A stretch of DNA of 64,000 nucleotides from Chloroflexota bacterium (GTDB taxonomy: Bacteria; Chloroflexota; Ktedonobacteria; Ktedonobacterales; Ktedonobacteraceae): assembly GCA_902810755.1 (NCBI GenBank), contig CADDYT010000001.1, positions 62,001 through 126,000 on the forward strand, written 5' to 3'. This document shows positions 35,170 to 44,018 of the stretch, piece by piece. How positions within the stretch are numbered: position 1 is the first letter of the stretch; each line of letters begins with the position of its first letter. The notes beneath the pieces were generated by a model. The model was not told the origin of the DNA. It was given only the letters and a program-made list of their open reading frames with translations, and did not search any database. A program made the position numbers and the translations under genes.

Positions 35170-36445
35170 GGTAGAACCCCGCTAATTGGTGGAAAAAGGT
35201 CAGGGGGGACTTGAAAAATTGGACACGCATTGGCAAGTTGTGGATATGAAGACAAACACAACAGAGCCAATGAACGCGTCTCTTCAATTTTGCCCAAATC
35301 TGGAATGCAAGGCAAGAGGGCAAATCGGACAGGGCAATATCGTCGTCCATGCAAAGAAGCGTCCGCGCTATAAATGTAAAACGTGTGGGAGGACGTTTAG
35401 CGCCAAAGCGGGCACTGCCTTTGCAGGGCTACGCAAACCGACGGAACTCATCGTGATCGTGATGACCTTGCTGGCGTATGGATGCCCGCTGCAAGCGATT
35501 GTGCATGCGTTTGACTTAGATGAACGAACCGTCGCGAGTTGGCGCGATCGGGCAGGAAAGCACTGTGAAACGGTGCATCAGGCGACCGTCGAGCAAGGAA
35601 AGCTGGCTCTGCTGCATGTGCAAGCGGACGAAATTCGGGTCAAAGCACGAGGCATGATTGTCTGGATGGGACTTGCCATGATGGTGTCGACACGATTGTG
35701 GCTAGCAGGTGTGGTAAGTCAGTCGCGAGATAGTGCATTGGCAGATAGTTTATTGCACCACGTGCGTCGCTGCTGCCAAAGGATGGGTGAGTTGTTGGTC
35801 TGCACCGATGGCTGGGCAGCCTATCCCAACAGTATTCGGAGAGCATTTCGCGAGAAAATTAAACGAACAGCAGGAAGAGGAAGATGCGCTTTGGAAGTGT
35901 GGCCAGAGTTGCATATCGGGACAGTCATCAAACGCACGGTCAAGAAGCACCTCAAAGAAGTCATACGTCAGATGACGCAGGGGAGCTTCGAGCAAGCAAT
36001 CAAGTTACTGGGACGTTCAAAAGGAGGAACCATGCTCAACACGTCCTTTATCGAGCGCTTGAACGGAACGATGCGTGAGCGGCTGGCTGCTTTAACACGC
36101 AAATGCCGTCATGCCTCTTCCAGACTGCACGCGTTGCATACAGGGATGTACCTGGTTGGATGTACTTACAACTTGTGTTGGGCGCATCATGCCTTGAGTC
36201 AACCTGTTGAGAAAGGAGGTTTCGGGATGCCATGCACGCCTGCGATGGCCAGTGGCTTGACTGATCACGTCTGGAGTGTCTTTGAACTGATGAGCTACAA
36301 AGTCGCTCCGCCTCCCTTGCCCCGGGCCAAGCGAAGAGGTCGTCCGAGGACGAAGCCTTTGCCTGAGCCAACTCTGCCTAAACGACCACGAGGTCGCCCT
36401 CCTAAGATAGCTTTGTGCTCATCCACCAGTTAGTGGGGTTCTACC
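35170..36445 (+). mobile_element. IS1-like insertion sequence
   Basis: The element is bounded by imperfect terminal inverted repeats: GGTAGAACCCCGCTAATTGG at 35170-35189 and, as reverse complement, GGTAGAACCCCACTAACTGG at 36445-36426, two mismatches in 20. It carries one transposase gene. A clean target-site duplication was not found, so exact ends may be off by a few bases. Confidence 0.75.
35246..36433 (+). CDS. DDE transposase, IS1-like
   Basis: About 395 residues. An N-terminal zinc ribbon is visible (FCPNLECKA, then YKCKTCGRTFSAKAG), then a helix-turn-helix region, followed by a DDE core with aspartates in LLHVQADEIRVK and LVCTDGWAAYP and the glutamate in FIERLNGTMRERL. The C-terminus is arginine/proline rich (RAKRRGRPRTKP). 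Several in-frame starts are possible; ATG 35246 leaves a normal N-terminus. The reading frame is intact, so the IS could still be active. Confidence 0.8.
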   Translation: MKTNTTEPMNASLQFCPNLECKARGQIGQGNIVVHAKKRPRYKCKTCGRTFSAKAGTAFAGLRKPTELIVIVMTLLAYGCPLQAIVHAFDLDERTVASWRDRAGKHCETVHQATVEQGKLALLHVQADEIRVKARGMIVWMGLAMMVSTRLWLAGVVSQSRDSALADSLLHHVRRCCQRMGELLVCTDGWAAYPNSIRRAFREKIKRTAGRGRCALEVWPELHIGTVIKRTVKKHLKEVIRQMTQGSFEQAIKLLGRSKGGTMLNTSFIERLNGTMRERLAALTRKCRHASSRLHALHTGMYLVGCTYNLCWAHHALSQPVEKGGFGMPCTPAMASGLTDHVWSVFELMSYKVAPPPLPRAKRRGRPRTKPLPEPTLPKRPRGRPPKIALCSSTS

Positions 36446-36568
36446 GAACCATAGCAGAGTCGGAACTGGTGTGTCAAGCGCAATGAGACAACCAGAGGAA
36501 GCTGGATTGGCGTTGGAGAGGCCCCTTACCGCATGCTGGATGGCGAAGTTGCTCCTGTATGATCTGGC

Positions 36569-36612
36569 TGCGACTTTAGTCACTGTCATACTCGCGTGTC
36601 ATCGTCTATACT
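36569..36612 (+). promoter_or_regulatory. CRP/FNR-type operator and -10 box before DUF2249 operon
   Basis: TGCGACTTTAGTCACT at 36569-36584 fits the CRP/FNR half-site pattern TGTGA-N6-TCACA with one change at each end. After exactly 22 nt comes TATACT at 36607-36612. This places the operator centre at about -42, the class II activator position. The same layout occurs at 38849-38892. Confidence 0.55.
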
Positions 36613-36702
36613 CCAAACAACGGGTTCATCTATAGAGGTAGTAGTCCTGGCATGCGTGAGCAGCCGGTCATGCACGCCATCTCGAAGGAAGGAGAGAAGA
36701 CC

Positions 36703-36984
36703 ATGGCAGAACGAGCAACAAGCTGGAAGGCCCAAGCACAGACCGTTCTTGACGTGCGACCAGAGCTGGAACAGGGCGGCGAGCCGTTTGTGCATATTAT
36801 GGAGGCGGCATCGAGCATCAAACCAGGCGAGAAGCTGGTGATCGTGGCACCATTCGAGCCGGTTCCGCTCTATGCCGTGCTGGAAGCGCGAGGGTTCGCG
36901 CATGAGACGGAGCAGGTGGCAGCCGATGAATGGACGGTCTGCTTTTCGCGCCGCGGGGAGAGAAAAAAAGACGCAGATGTTTAG
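36703..36984 (+). CDS. DUF2249 domain protein
   Basis: A 93-residue single-domain DUF2249 protein. It contains LDVRPELEQGGEPFVHI in the place of the usual DVR motif, AASSIKPGEKLVIVAPFEPV and a C-terminal tail with ADEWTVCFSR. DUF2249 domains belong to a TusA/SirA-like fold and often lie in NO- or nitrite-responsive operons. The ATG at 36703 has AAGGAGAG upstream. It precedes the multi-helix membrane protein by 41 bp, so both belong to one operon under an FNR-type site. Confidence 0.75.
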   Translation: MAERATSWKAQAQTVLDVRPELEQGGEPFVHIMEAASSIKPGEKLVIVAPFEPVPLYAVLEARGFAHETEQVAADEWTVCFSRRGERKKDADV

Positions 36985-37025
36985 ACTGCCATTCGAATCA
37001 AGATGTGGAAAGGAAGGTGCGTGTC

Positions 37026-38378
37026 ATGCGTTCTGTGTCACAACAACCCGGCAATAAGTCGGCGCCTGCCTTCAGGGCAGCGCCTTCCATTACGACCAGC
37101 GTGGGCGGCATGGCAGGACGCCGCGGCGTGCCACTGGCAGTTCCGCTGCCCTTCTTGCTGACAGGCGTATGCGCGGTGGCGCTCTTTGGCTTCCTGCTGC
37201 CCTGGGTGATGCCCGAAGCCATCCAGGCACCGGATTTTCCACACGTGCTAGCGCTGATCCATCTCGCCACGCTCGGGTGGCTGACCATGACGATCATGGG
37301 CGCCTCGTTCCAACTCGTGCCTGTGATGACTGTTGCGCCCCTGCGAGCCACACGCTTCCTCTCCTGGCAGTACCCGCTGTACACTGGCGGCGTCATCCTG
37401 TTGCTCGGCGGCTTCTGGTGGATGCGTCCCTGGCTCCTGGCTGCCGGTGGGATCGTGATTATCCTGACGGTGCTGCACTATGTCGTTGTCCTGGGCATCA
37501 CCCTCCTCCATGCCACTACGCGGCCACTGACGATGCGGTATCTAGCCGCATCGCTGGTGTACCTGTGTCTCGTCGTAAGCCTGGGATTCACCGCGGCCCT
37601 GAATATGCAATTCGGGTTCCTGGGGGCGGGCGCCGATCGGCTGCTGTCGATCCATCTCACGCTGGGCGTACTTGGCTGGCTCAGCAGCCTCCTTATCGGA
37701 GTTTCCTACACCCTCGTGCGCATGTTTGCGCTGACGCATGGACATGATGATCGCCTGGGGCAGATTATCTTCGTACTCTTGCAGGGAAGCATCGTGGGGC
37801 TGGCCCTGGGCTTCCTTTTCTCCTGGCTGGCCCTGATCCTGCTGGGAGGAGGCATGCTCATCGCGACCGCCTGGCTGTTTGCCTACGACTTCTGGCGCAT
37901 GTTCCACGCTCGCTACCGCAAGCTCCTGGATGTGACACAGTATCACAGTATGGCGGCAGTTGTCTCCTTCTGCCTGGTGGTACCAGCCGGGATCGCCCCG
38001 GTCGTCTTCGGATGGCAGCAGCCGGCAGTCTTTGCCGCGCTGGGCCTGGCGGCATTGGTCGGCTGGCTGGGGCAAAGCATCATCGGCTACCTGTACAAGA
38101 TCGTCCCGTTCCTGGTCTGGCATGCGCGTTACGGGCCGCTCGTCGGGCGTGAGAAGGTTCCCCTGATGCGGGACCTGGTGCATGAGCGCTGGGCGTGGCT
38201 GAGCTGGTGGCTGATCAACGGCGGACTTTTTGGCGTCATCCTCTCCGTGCTGTTTACCTGGAGCATGCTGCTCTCCATCACGAGCGTGCTGCTGGGAGTC
38301 GGCCTGGTGCTTGCGGCAGCAAACATCCTCGGCGTGGTGCGCCACTTGCGCAAGCGCTCCTTACCGGTCAATTGCTGA
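37026..38378 (+). CDS. Heme-copper-oxidase-subunit-I-like / NnrS-like membrane protein
   Basis: A 450-residue protein with about 11-12 predicted transmembrane helices. Conserved-looking histidines fall in helix segments (HVLALIHLATLGW, IHLTLGVLGWLSS), as in heme-ligating helices of the heme-copper oxidase fold. The second histidine-rich helix is followed by LVRMFALTHGHD. This resembles NnrS-like and oxidase-I-like proteins of NO-stress operons, though the copper-ligand set could not be confirmed by eye. ATG at 37026 with AAGGAAGG upstream. The co-transcribed DUF2249 gene supports an NO-related role. Confidence 0.65.
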   Translation: MRSVSQQPGNKSAPAFRAAPSITTSVGGMAGRRGVPLAVPLPFLLTGVCAVALFGFLLPWVMPEAIQAPDFPHVLALIHLATLGWLTMTIMGASFQLVPVMTVAPLRATRFLSWQYPLYTGGVILLLGGFWWMRPWLLAAGGIVIILTVLHYVVVLGITLLHATTRPLTMRYLAASLVYLCLVVSLGFTAALNMQFGFLGAGADRLLSIHLTLGVLGWLSSLLIGVSYTLVRMFALTHGHDDRLGQIIFVLLQGSIVGLALGFLFSWLALILLGGGMLIATAWLFAYDFWRMFHARYRKLLDVTQYHSMAAVVSFCLVVPAGIAPVVFGWQQPAVFAALGLAALVGWLGQSIIGYLYKIVPFLVWHARYGPLVGREKVPLMRDLVHERWAWLSWWLINGGLFGVILSVLFTWSMLLSITSVLLGVGLVLAAANILGVVRHLRKRSLPVNC

Positions 38379-38422
38379 CGACCGTCTGCCTGGCACGCAC
38401 TGCTCAAGAGCGGCCTTCACGC

Positions 38423-38743
38423 TCAGGCAAAGCCGAGCAAACGACGGCCCTCTTCGGTCATGCGCGAAGGCTCCCAACGCGGTTCCCAGACCAGGCGAAT
38501 CTCGCCCCCGGTGATCCCTGGTATAGCAGCAAGCGCCGCACCCACCCCCTCGCTGAGCGACTCGTGCATGGGACATCCCGGAGTCGTGAGCGTCATCGTC
38601 ACCGTCACATAGCCCTCTTCGGAGAGCGCAACGTCGTAGACCAGACCCAGGTCGATGACATTGACGCCCAGTTCCGGGTCATAAACATTCCTCAGCGCGT
38701 CGTAGATCAGCGAACGCGTCGTTTCCATCACGGTTGCATTCAT
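38423..38743 (-). CDS. DUF59/MIP18-type iron-sulphur assembly factor
   Basis: A 106-residue DUF59 protein. The signature is VYDPELGVNVIDLGLVYDV at residues 20-38 and the cysteine-containing TLTTPGCPMHESL near 52. Such proteins (SufT/PaaD-like) help maturation of Fe-S proteins in the cytoplasm. It is convergent with the membrane-protein gene and has its own upstream gap. The many Fe-S proteins in this window make the role plausible. Confidence 0.85.
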   Translation of the reverse strand: MNATVMETTRSLIYDALRNVYDPELGVNVIDLGLVYDVALSEEGYVTVTMTLTTPGCPMHESLSEGVGAALAAIPGITGGEIRLVWEPRWEPSRMTEEGRRLLGFA

Positions 38744-38848
38744 GATACACTCCTCTTTCAGTTGCTCTTTCTATCTATATCGGCAGAGCGATTATCCTCT
38801 CGCGCAGCAGCGTTACTCATAGTGTACCCCAAACACATTTGGGGATGC

Positions 38849-38892
38849 TGTGACTAATGTCGCAGCAAAAAGCTATGGAGATCAGGCATACT
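38849..38892 (+). promoter_or_regulatory. CRP/FNR-type operator and -10 box before DUF2249-cupin operon
   Basis: TGTGACTAATGTCGCA at 38849-38864, then 22 nt, then CATACT at 38887-38892. The operator matches TGTGA-N6-TCACA except for one base in the second half. Identical spacing to the site at 36569 strengthens both calls. Confidence 0.55.
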
Positions 38893-38975
38893 GACACTAG
38901 CACCACAAGTACAAAGGAACTTGTGTCATTCGTTTTCGCAATCTTGCTTTGCATAGACACGGAGGATAGAACCAC

Positions 38976-39224
38976 ATGGCAGAAGCCACCGTTGTTGATC
39001 TCGATGTGCGTGAGATGCTCCCACGGGAGCGCCATTCGACCATCTTTGCGCGTTTTGATGCGCTCACGCCAGGGGAGACCTTGCGCCTGATCAACGATCA
39101 CGATCCCAAACCGCTCTATTACCAAATGATGGCCGAGCATCCAGGGACGTTTGCCTGGGAACCGGAACAACAAGGGCCGGAAGTCTGGGTGATTCGGATT
39201 CGCAAGACGGCATCGGAATCCTGA
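38976..39224 (+). CDS. DUF2249 domain protein, short form
   Basis: An 82-residue DUF2249 protein starting MAEATVVDLDVREMLPRERH and ending with FAWEPEQQGPEVWVIRI. It is close to the N-terminal domain of the DUF2249-hemerythrin fusion at 11381-12361. The expected DVR motif and the WEPEQ...W segment are present. It is transcribed with a cupin gene 36 bp downstream and lies behind an FNR-type site. Confidence 0.8.
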   Translation: MAEATVVDLDVREMLPRERHSTIFARFDALTPGETLRLINDHDPKPLYYQMMAEHPGTFAWEPEQQGPEVWVIRIRKTASES

Positions 39225-39260
39225 TGGCGTCGGATTCCCCAGGTTCAAGGAGTGATATCT

Positions 39261-39722
39261 ATGAATCAAGCACAAAGCAAACCAGCAGCGCTGGAACAGG
39301 TGCATGAGGTGTTGCCAGGAGAGTCTGGCAAGCTGATCGTCTTCGACCTGCGTACCCTCGCTCACTTTCGAGAGGAGCGGCCATATGTCCAGATCCTCTC
39401 GGACATCGGGACGGCCCGCCTGGTGCTCTTCGCCTTCAAAGCGGGGCAGCAGTTGCAGGAGCATCGCACCTCCAGCCAGATTCTCGTGCAGGCGCTGCGC
39501 GGTCGAGTGATCTTTACAGCGGCGGGCAGCAATGTCAAGCTGCACGCGGGGATGGTGCTGCAGGTGGAGGCGAACGTTCCACATACAGTTGAGGCGCAGA
39601 CCGATGCCGTCATGTTAGTGACGATGACGCCGAGCCCAGCTTCGCATAGCCTGGAGCGCGAGATCTTTCAAGAGCTCACACCACTCGTCACACGCACTGT
39701 CAGTGCTTCGGAAGCAGAGTGA
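39261..39722 (+). CDS. Cupin-domain protein
   Basis: A 153-residue single cupin. The core barrel runs about 45-140 with LFAFKAGQQLQEHRTSSQ (first histidine motif), a GRVIFTAAG turn, LHAGMVLQVEANVPHTVEAQ (second motif with histidine) and TMTPSP. Metal binding is likely but no enzyme activity can be inferred. ATG at 39261 is preceded by AAGGAG. It is 36 bp downstream of the short DUF2249 gene and probably part of the same NO or oxygen response. Confidence 0.8.
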   Translation: MNQAQSKPAALEQVHEVLPGESGKLIVFDLRTLAHFREERPYVQILSDIGTARLVLFAFKAGQQLQEHRTSSQILVQALRGRVIFTAAGSNVKLHAGMVLQVEANVPHTVEAQTDAVMLVTMTPSPASHSLEREIFQELTPLVTRTVSASEAE

Positions 39723-39728
39723 GAGAGT

Positions 39729-40451
<723 letters not shown>

Positions 40452-40806
40452 AGTTCACGCTCCTGCCCTCGGCGGCGCACTTGATGAGCGTCTTGCGGGG
40501 GCGAGAAAGACTGTCGTTCCTTTTGACGCGGGAGGTGCGCACATGTCTATCTTGTCCGCCTCTCTATGGCTCGCGCTGTGTGCCGCGAGCGCTCCCGCCT
40601 CTGTGTCTCACGGCGCGGAAAGCGTTCTGTCCCGCGTGATCTTGTGTACGATGGTGCTGTTCTATTATAGAATAGAAACGAAATACATGGAAATGTGTAG
40701 AGACGCACAGAGATCGAGGCCTCATGTCGTGTGCCCAAGCAGGCTTCAAAGGCGTGGGGAGGAGCGGCGTCATATCAGCAAGGAAACCAGCCAGGGGAGG
40801 TGAGAG
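40452..40806. other. 355-bp divergent promoter region of system 2
   Basis: The gap between regulator and kinase. An inverted repeat TTCTAT-N6-ATAGAA lies at 40660-40677 inside an AT-rich patch, the likely promoter zone of the kinase. No direct-repeat operator of the six-site type is present here. No gene seen. Confidence 0.45.
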
Positions 40807-43485
40807 ATGCATGCCAGGAAAACGAACACACGGCCCATCACGGCCCAACGCTTGGCGGCGCTGAGTCGTGTCGGCGCGGCCCTTATGAGCGAGCGGGACG
40901 AGGCGCGCCTGTTCCAACTGATCGTGGAAACGGCGCGTGACCTGATCGGTGCGACGTTTGCCGCCTTGACGCTGCGCCCGGTGAGTGCAGAAGGCGAGCC
41001 GCTTGTCCCTTCCGAGGGCCACTTGTTTCAGCTCGCCGCCATCGTCGGCGTCCGCCCAGAGCAGGAAGCGCAGCTGCGCCGCATGCCCCTGGGAGGCGAG
41101 GGATTGCTGCTGCCCATCTTTCGCTATGGGGTGCCCGTGCGCGTCGCCGACGCCGAAGCGCTCGTGGCTCGAACTGAAGCGTCACCGCCGGCAGACCCAC
41201 GAGTTGCGGCGAGTCAGGCCGCAGCTGCGTATGTTCATGGACACCTGCCGGCAGAAGGGTTACGCGCCCAGGGCGTCCCGCCTGGACATCCGCTGGTCCG
41301 CAGTTTCCTCGGCGCGCCGGTGCTTGACCGATCGGGAGAGGTACGCGGCGGATTGCTGCTGGGCCACAGCCAACCGGGCCAATTTACGCACGAAGATGAG
41401 ATCGTGCTGGCTGGCCTGGCGGCGCAAGCCGCCGTCGCGCTCGAGAATGTGCGGTGGTACCGGACGGCTCAGATGCGGGCGCAGGAACTGGATGCGCTTT
41501 TTGAAAGCATTACCGATGGGGTCACATTGGTGGATCCGCAAGGAAACGTGCTGCGCGAAAATGGAGCCGCCCGCCGGTTGCGCGAGCGGCTCCGGGAAAC
41601 GCCTGCGGGCGAGCGGCTCATCGAGGCGTTGCTCGTGACCCCGGCACGACGCGCGCTCGAAGGCGCGGCGGGCCAGGAGAGTACCGTGCGCGTGGAGGAG
41701 GCGGACGGCGAGACGCGCGAGTACCTGGTCACGGCCTCACCGCTGCGCCTGCCACCACCACCTGCCGGTCGCTTGCCACAGGGCCAGGAGCGCATGGATC
41801 AGGCGCAAGGGAGCATGGCTGCCGCCGTGGTCGTCTGGCACGATGTGACGGAGGCGCGCCGGGGGCTGATCGCCCAGCGGATGCACATCGAGACGGAAGC
41901 GCGGCGGGCTTTGCTGCAATTGATCCTGGATGAGCTGCCCAGCAGTGTCTACCTGGTGCGGGGGCGCGATGCGCGGCTAGTGCTCGCCAACCGTGCCGCC
42001 ACCGCGGTATTTGGGGCCACCTGGCAGCCTGGACAGCCGCTGCACGCCTTTCTTGAGGAGCACCACATCCGTGTCCTGGGCGCAGATGGACACCCGCTCC
42101 CACTTGAACAATTTGCGACCGTGCGAGCGGTGCAGCACGGTGAGACCATCCTGCAGCAGCAGGAGACCATCCACTATCCCGATGGGACGGCGCTCCCGGT
42201 GCTGGTCAATGCCGTCGCCCTCGACGCGGGCAATCTCGGCCTCTTGCCAGCAGACACGGCAGCACATGCTACTGATAAAGCGGAACCGGCCGCCCTGGTG
42301 GTGCATCAGGACGTGACGGCCATCGAAGCGCGGCGGGTCTTGCTGCAAAAGATCCTGGACGAGCTACCCAGCAGTGTTTACCTGGTGCAGGGGCGCGATG
42401 CGCGGCTGGTGCTCGCCAATCGTGCCGCAGCAGCGCTGTGGGGAGTGCCCTGGCGGCCTGGACAGCCCATGGGCGCCTTTCTTGAGGAGAATCGCATCCG
42501 CGTATACGGCACGGATGGACACCCACTCCCACTTGAGCAGCTGGCGACCCTGCGAGCAGTGCAGCAGGGTGAGACGGTTCATCAGCAGCAGGTGACCATC
42601 CAGCGTCCCGATGGAACGGCGCTCCCAGTGCTGGTGAATGCCGTCGCCCTCGCTGCGCACCGGGTCGATGTCGCGCCAGCATCGCCGGTACCCTACCTGG
42701 CTGAACAGGCGGAACCGGCCGCCATCGTGGTCCACCAGGATGTGACGGCCCTCAAGGCAGCCGAACAGCTCAAAGACGAGTTCATCAGTATCGCCGCGCA
42801 CGAGCTGCGGACGCCGCTGTCGATCCTCACCGGCTTCGTGCAAACGCTGCTCAACCAGACGGCGCGCGGCAAAGGGCCCCAACTGGCTGAGTGGCAGCAG
42901 CAGTCCCTGCAAGGGATTGACCTGGCAACCGCTCGCCTGGTCGATCTGGCCGAAGACCTGCTGGATGTGACGCGCGTGCAGGCGGGACGGCTGGAGTTAC
43001 AACGCGAACCGACCGATCTGGTGGCGCTGGCCCGGCGCGTGCTGGCGCGGCGGCAGTTGACGACACAGCAGCACACCCTCACGCTCGAGACAGCGCTTGC
43101 GCATCTCGTGGTCCAGGCCGATCCCCGGCGCATCGAGCAGGTGCTCAGCAACCTCATCGGCAATGCCATCAAGTACAGTCCAGAGGGAGGAGCGATCGAG
43201 GTGACCATCCGTGTCGATGAGGAGACGCGCGAGGCACTCCTCTCCGTCCGCGACCAGGGCATCGGCATTCCGCTGCATGAGCGTGCGCAGGTCTTCAGAC
43301 GCTTTGCGCGGGCGAGTAATGCACAGGCGTATGGGATCAGGGGAGCCGGGCTGGGACTCTATCTCTGCCGCGAACTGGTCGAGGCGCACGGGGGGCGCAT
43401 ATGGCTCGAGCCCGTCGAAGGGCAGGGGTCGACGTTCTTTGTGGCGCTTCCGCTGAGCCCGCAGGAGGCTTCGACACACCTGTGA
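40807..43485 (+). CDS. Sensor histidine kinase, GAF-PAS-PAS-PAS-HisKA-HATPase, system 2
   Basis: An 892-residue soluble sensor kinase. A GAF domain covers about 15-215 (LFQLIVETARDLIGATFAAL). Three PAS-like domains follow, the last two being near copies 143 codons apart. HisKA has AAHELRTP with phospho-acceptor H665, and the ATPase domain shows NLIGNAIKYSP, DQGIGI and GAGLGLYLC. The ATG at 40807 has GGAGGTG upstream. From HisKA onward it is very like the system 1 kinase, so the two systems share ancestry and differ in their sensing halves. Confidence 0.9.
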   Translation: MHARKTNTRPITAQRLAALSRVGAALMSERDEARLFQLIVETARDLIGATFAALTLRPVSAEGEPLVPSEGHLFQLAAIVGVRPEQEAQLRRMPLGGEGLLLPIFRYGVPVRVADAEALVARTEASPPADPRVAASQAAAAYVHGHLPAEGLRAQGVPPGHPLVRSFLGAPVLDRSGEVRGGLLLGHSQPGQFTHEDEIVLAGLAAQAAVALENVRWYRTAQMRAQELDALFESITDGVTLVDPQGNVLRENGAARRLRERLRETPAGERLIEALLVTPARRALEGAAGQESTVRVEEADGETREYLVTASPLRLPPPPAGRLPQGQERMDQAQGSMAAAVVVWHDVTEARRGLIAQRMHIETEARRALLQLILDELPSSVYLVRGRDARLVLANRAATAVFGATWQPGQPLHAFLEEHHIRVLGADGHPLPLEQFATVRAVQHGETILQQQETIHYPDGTALPVLVNAVALDAGNLGLLPADTAAHATDKAEPAALVVHQDVTAIEARRVLLQKILDELPSSVYLVQGRDARLVLANRAAAALWGVPWRPGQPMGAFLEENRIRVYGTDGHPLPLEQLATLRAVQQGETVHQQQVTIQRPDGTALPVLVNAVALAAHRVDVAPASPVPYLAEQAEPAAIVVHQDVTALKAAEQLKDEFISIAAHELRTPLSILTGFVQTLLNQTARGKGPQLAEWQQQSLQGIDLATARLVDLAEDLLDVTRVQAGRLELQREPTDLVALARRVLARRQLTTQQHTLTLETALAHLVVQADPRRIEQVLSNLIGNAIKYSPEGGAIEVTIRVDEETREALLSVRDQGIGIPLHERAQVFRRFARASNAQAYGIRGAGLGLYLCRELVEAHGGRIWLEPVEGQGSTFFVALPLSPQEASTHL
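41899..42756 (+). repeat. Tandem duplication of a PAS-domain segment (429-bp unit)
   Basis: The unit beginning GCGCGGCGGG at 41899 recurs at 42328. The protein repeats include ILDELPSSVYLV and GRDARLVLANRAA in both copies and then diverge gradually. The unit is a multiple of three, so the frame is kept. It looks like a fairly recent in-frame duplication. Confidence 0.75.
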
Positions 43486-43569
43486 CGCGACGATGCGAGC
43501 CGAGTGTGCGATGAGCCTTCGCCTTTTTGGACGTCTTGCCATCGCCCAGCATGTGCCGCTCTGCAACTT

Positions 43570-43850
43570 GGAACAAAAGACTGGGAACGAAATGATGTTT
43601 TTGCCCGCTGGCTGATGGAGGAAAAGGGACTGCTCCAGCGCAACCCGACGAGAGGTGTTAATCTGCCCTCCGTGCCGATGTTGGCGCCTCGCCAACTTTC
43701 AGAGGATCAGCGCTATATTCTGCGCTCCTTGGTCGAGCAAGAGGAGGATTGGCGTGGTGCTGCCATCTTCGCGCTCGGCCGACTTCGTCGGATGCCGGGT
43801 CAGCGATGTCTCCTGGCTGCAGATGGCTCACAGGAATTCCATCTGGCCTA
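43570..43850 (+). pseudogene. Tyrosine recombinase (phage integrase-like) remnant
   Basis: The frame holds a core-binding-domain-like sequence: FARWLMEEKGLLQRNPTRGV, then LSEDQRYILRSLVEQ and GAAIFALG. After that the recognisable continuation (GCRVSDVSWLQMAH) is in a different frame, near 43793-43834, so a frameshift has occurred. The catalytic R-H-R-Y region is missing. I read it as the decayed rest of an integrase; the gap to the next gene at 44019 holds nothing else. Confidence 0.55.
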
Positions 43851-44018
43851 GTTTTACACGTATCTCGGCACAATCCCTAATATGCCCTACCACCACCTAG
43901 GAAAACCCCTTAGGGAGAAGACCTTGCTATCCAACACTGTTTGAACAGTACCGTTTTGGGAGGATCTGGAAAGAACAGAGAGATAGATCCCTTGTATGGC
44001 CCTTGGAGGGAAGCCTCT

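Noticed and set aside
35170..36445. A target-site duplication around the IS1-like element
   Set aside because: Flanking bases on the two sides do not match over any convincing length.
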